DNA from: Skeletonema tropicum
Lineage: Eukaryota; Bacillariophyta; Thalassiosirophyceae; Thalassiosirales; Thalassiosiraceae
Direction of reading: 5' to 3'
Length of the DNA stretch: 64,000 nt
Assembly: GCA_037178625.1 (NCBI GenBank)
Contig: CM074144.1
Location: forward strand, 1,674,001-1,738,000
Under the pieces are notes generated by a model. The model was not told where the DNA came from and ran no database searches. It saw only the letters and a list, made by a program, of their open reading frames with translations. A program made the position numbers and the translations under genes. Positions 61,863-64,000 of this stretch are shown here, piece after piece; the stretch's first letter is position 1, and each line of letters opens with the position of its first letter.

Positions 61863-63641
61863 TTAACCCAGCCTATCCAATACTTCCACCTCCTCTTCTT
61901 CTAATTTACGTTTCTTCGCAAGGAGTTTCAGCAGCAGTTGCTCCTCCATCTCTTCAAAATTACGTTTCTTCACACGTGCTTCCTTCAACCGTTGACTCCA
62001 ATACCCGTTTGCAACCAACAATGGCACACCTCTGATGAACTTGTACATTGCCGAGAGTTTTCTGCGCTGGAACACTTCGACTGATTCCCCAAGGCAATTC
62101 CGGATAGCTCTCGCCCTATAAAACCAAGCTGCAACTAGAGGAAGGAACGTTAGCTTCCATTTGAAGAAAGGCTTCATGTCGGCAAGGTCAGGGTAGTGGA
62201 TGAGAATTTTCCACATGGGAACAAGCTGGCGTTGTCCGGGCTCGAGATTCCTTGTAATTCTGTTCAGCTTAAGATATCTAATGACGCCTTGATATATGTG
62301 ATCAATGTGCGAACGAAAACGTAAATCACCGATTGCCTCGATGGTGTGATTGGACGAGTATATATTGTTGATGCTAGAAGCGTCACAAAGCAGTCTTGAG
62401 AAAAATTCCACCCATGCGTCAGGAATGCTGTAGCCCAAGTTCATCAGCGACGTATTGTTCGTCAATGCGTTTGCCAGTATCCTTGCCACTGCCTCATAAT
62501 TGCCATTTCTCATCATGCGGACGTCAAGTTCTTTCAAGCAGGATCTCTCTGATCGAATCAAAGTTGAAAGCGACCTTATCCCTTCCTCAGAGAACCGGTT
62601 ATCTTTCATTTGCAGCGTTAGTAGGCTTTCATTTGCAGCGGCAGTTATTGCAGACACTAACGCTGATACCCCTGCATCACCAATTACATTGTTTGATAGA
62701 TTCAGGTGTTTGAGCGGCGTGTAGTTCATTAATCCGGTTGCTAGCACGATTGCCCCCTCGTCATCAATGGACAAACGCCCAAGATTGAGGCCTTCTAATT
62801 TGCAACGTTCAGATCGAAAAAAGTCCGACAAAGCCGTCAGCCCCGCCACTGTAATTTCGGTATCGTTACCATACAGACTCAACTGGACTAAGTTTTGACA
62901 ATGTTTCATCCCTGCCACCAACGACAGCAACCCATCGTCATCAATATTACCGTTTGCCAGATCAAGGGTTCTCAATTTCTTCATTCCCCCCAATCTTAGT
63001 GTATTGTGGAGTGTCGCACAAGCGTCTCTTCCAAGAAATTGTTCATCAAAAGTGAGCCGCTCTAACTCAGTTTGAGAGTGCAGTACTCTTAATATGTTGT
63101 TGAAAGCTTCATCGCTGAATTGGCTGCCATCAGCGCTGACTTCAAAGCAGAGGTGCTTCAAAGAATCACATTTGTGCAACGCCATCAGGAAATATTGAGC
63201 ACATTCGTCGCTTCCAATGCTGTCGCACCCAAGCGTGAAATTTGTCAAATTAACATTTTTTCCAAAAAAGGGAGCTAAATGGATGAAAGTCGTATCCACG
63301 ATTCTGCCACAAACTTCGAGAGATTGAATCGACCGATTCCGACTGATCCCCTCAAGCAGACCAACTGGCGCAAATGGATAACACGATACATGCAGGAACT
63401 TCAATTTTTTGCTCTCGCCTATGTAGTATCCCAGCCAATCTAAGTCGTCGCCATCCTCTACAATAAATTCCTCTTCGCCGTTGTGTCTCATTTCATCTAA
63501 TATGTAGAGAGATCTAAAATCTGGATCACCATCACGAAGGTTTTGTACAATATTTTTGTGTCTCTCAGAGGAAGTTATATCTTCTAACTTTACATCTTGT
63601 GCATGCTTCTTGAAATACGAATAATCTCGGCTGCTCGTCAT
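61863..63641 (-). CDS. LRR-array member F, 592 aa, intact
   Basis: The frame opens at 63677, but the ATG at 63641 (MTSSRDYSYFKKHAQDVKLE) aligns with the starts of C, D and E. LRRs include FTLGCDSIGSDECAQYFLMA, LDLANGNIDDDGLLSLVAGM, LNLGRLSIDDEGAIVLATGL and LNLSNNVIGDAGVSALVSAI; the C-terminal domain has LADMKPFFKWKLTFLPLVAA and SAMYKFIRGVPLLVANGYWS, ending EVLDRLG. It is a mosaic: its C-terminal domain resembles D in part (FYRARAIRN, SAMYKF) but ends like E, suggesting gene conversion. Unlike C, D and E it lacks the GC-rich upstream block. Confidence 0.85.
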   Translation of the reverse strand: MTSSRDYSYFKKHAQDVKLEDITSSERHKNIVQNLRDGDPDFRSLYILDEMRHNGEEEFIVEDGDDLDWLGYYIGESKKLKFLHVSCYPFAPVGLLEGISRNRSIQSLEVCGRIVDTTFIHLAPFFGKNVNLTNFTLGCDSIGSDECAQYFLMALHKCDSLKHLCFEVSADGSQFSDEAFNNILRVLHSQTELERLTFDEQFLGRDACATLHNTLRLGGMKKLRTLDLANGNIDDDGLLSLVAGMKHCQNLVQLSLYGNDTEITVAGLTALSDFFRSERCKLEGLNLGRLSIDDEGAIVLATGLMNYTPLKHLNLSNNVIGDAGVSALVSAITAAANESLLTLQMKDNRFSEEGIRSLSTLIRSERSCLKELDVRMMRNGNYEAVARILANALTNNTSLMNLGYSIPDAWVEFFSRLLCDASSINNIYSSNHTIEAIGDLRFRSHIDHIYQGVIRYLKLNRITRNLEPGQRQLVPMWKILIHYPDLADMKPFFKWKLTFLPLVAAWFYRARAIRNCLGESVEVFQRRKLSAMYKFIRGVPLLVANGYWSQRLKEARVKKRNFEEMEEQLLLKLLAKKRKLEEEEVEVLDRLG

Positions 63642-64000
63642 GTCTATAATATCTTTGTTATAAATCGAACGGCACAAGAATGGCTATGTCGCTGTTGTCC
63701 AAAATATCTTTCTCCGCTTTATGAGATCAAAGATCAAAGGTTGTACATACTGACTTCTTATCTACACTCAGTGTCGGAGAGGTGTTGAGCCGTGTTACTA
63801 CACATCTCTGCAGCAATGGATGCTCTCTGCATCTGCTGCTTCCTAAGTGATATGATATGAAGCATTATGTATTGTACATTCAGTACTTTTGCATGGTACT
63901 ATTGTGATGAACATATATTATCATATCATGCGAACCCGACGGCCTTTCTTGTGTTTCAAATTCAAATCAAATCAAATCAAAATGGATGCCCAAGTGACAC
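63642..64000. other. spacer at window edge
   Basis: No gene. The last 60 bp (gtttcaaattcaaatcaaatcaaatcaaaatggatgcccaagtgacac) match the shared LRR intergenic sequence at 61555-61602, so another array unit probably follows beyond the window. Confidence 0.6.

Noticed and set aside
1..64000. CRISPR arrays, bacterial operons, rRNA genes, telomere repeats
   Set aside because: Looked for regular short repeats with unique spacers, rRNA motifs and TTAGGG-type runs; none present. The repeats seen are tandem or dispersed eukaryotic types.

Overview
The window looks like nuclear DNA of a eukaryotic microalga, most likely a diatom. I recognise several families that are multi-copy in diatom genomes: an HSF-type DNA-binding protein, a basic protein with helicase-associated (HA) repeats, a MYND-finger family whose N-terminus begins MPSKKK, two kinds of LRR protein, a small family carrying a KSELWYTxAEYNAMKR motif, a bestrophin, a mitochondrial carrier and a p24/GOLD protein. 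Genes are mostly single open frames, non-coding spacers are long, one clear GT-AG intron is visible, and the region is dense in DNA transposons. No CRISPR array, operon structure or rRNA gene is visible.

Layout. 1-9.4 kb: a small hypothetical gene, a zinc-finger-like mini-ORF between AT-rich repeats, a cluster of three TIR elements (one TTAA-flanked hairpin MITE and two hAT-like elements with perfect 8-bp target-site duplications, TSDs) around a MYND gene fragment, a secreted ankyrin protein, and a MYND pseudogene with three lesions. 10.4-12 kb: a hairpin-bearing duplicated repeat and a diverged tandem repeat. 12.3-16.6 kb: an LRR pseudogene that runs directly into a 5'-truncated bestrophin, then a mitochondrial carrier. 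16.8-21.1 kb: a tandem duplication of a secreted trypsin-like protease together with the 3' end of the carrier gene; the second protease has a 1-nt frameshift. 21.3-22.3 kb: a hAT element with a decayed transposase. 23-24.3 kb: a p24/GOLD protein. 25-31.3 kb: a tandem array of four copies of a small diatom family (two intact, one frameshifted, one with a new intron and exon), then a third protease at 31.9-33.5 kb.

34-41 kb holds the HSF-like factor, an ORF split by a MITE, a hypothetical gene and the 997-aa HA-repeat protein. 42.5-44.5 kb is a 2,004-bp transposon with 26-bp TIRs, a 4-bp TSD and a 475-aa ORF; a 397-bp derivative with homologous termini sits inside an LRR pseudogene at 46 kb. 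44.9-63.7 kb is an LRR gene array on the minus strand (three intact genes, two pseudogenes, one solo 3' fragment). It is interrupted by a non-LRR block of about 7.5 kb (49.5-57 kb) with a long-TIR transposon and a decayed recombinase-like gene. Three LRR units carry downstream a copy of the 3' tail of the hypothetical gene at 36.7 kb, and three share a conserved block 80-100 bp upstream of the ATG.

The genes do not form one pathway. What unites the window is duplication followed by transposon insertion and decay. The most novel items are the 4-bp-TSD transposon family with its MITE, the LRR-to-bestrophin junction, and the palindromes conserved upstream of the protease and small-protein paralogues.
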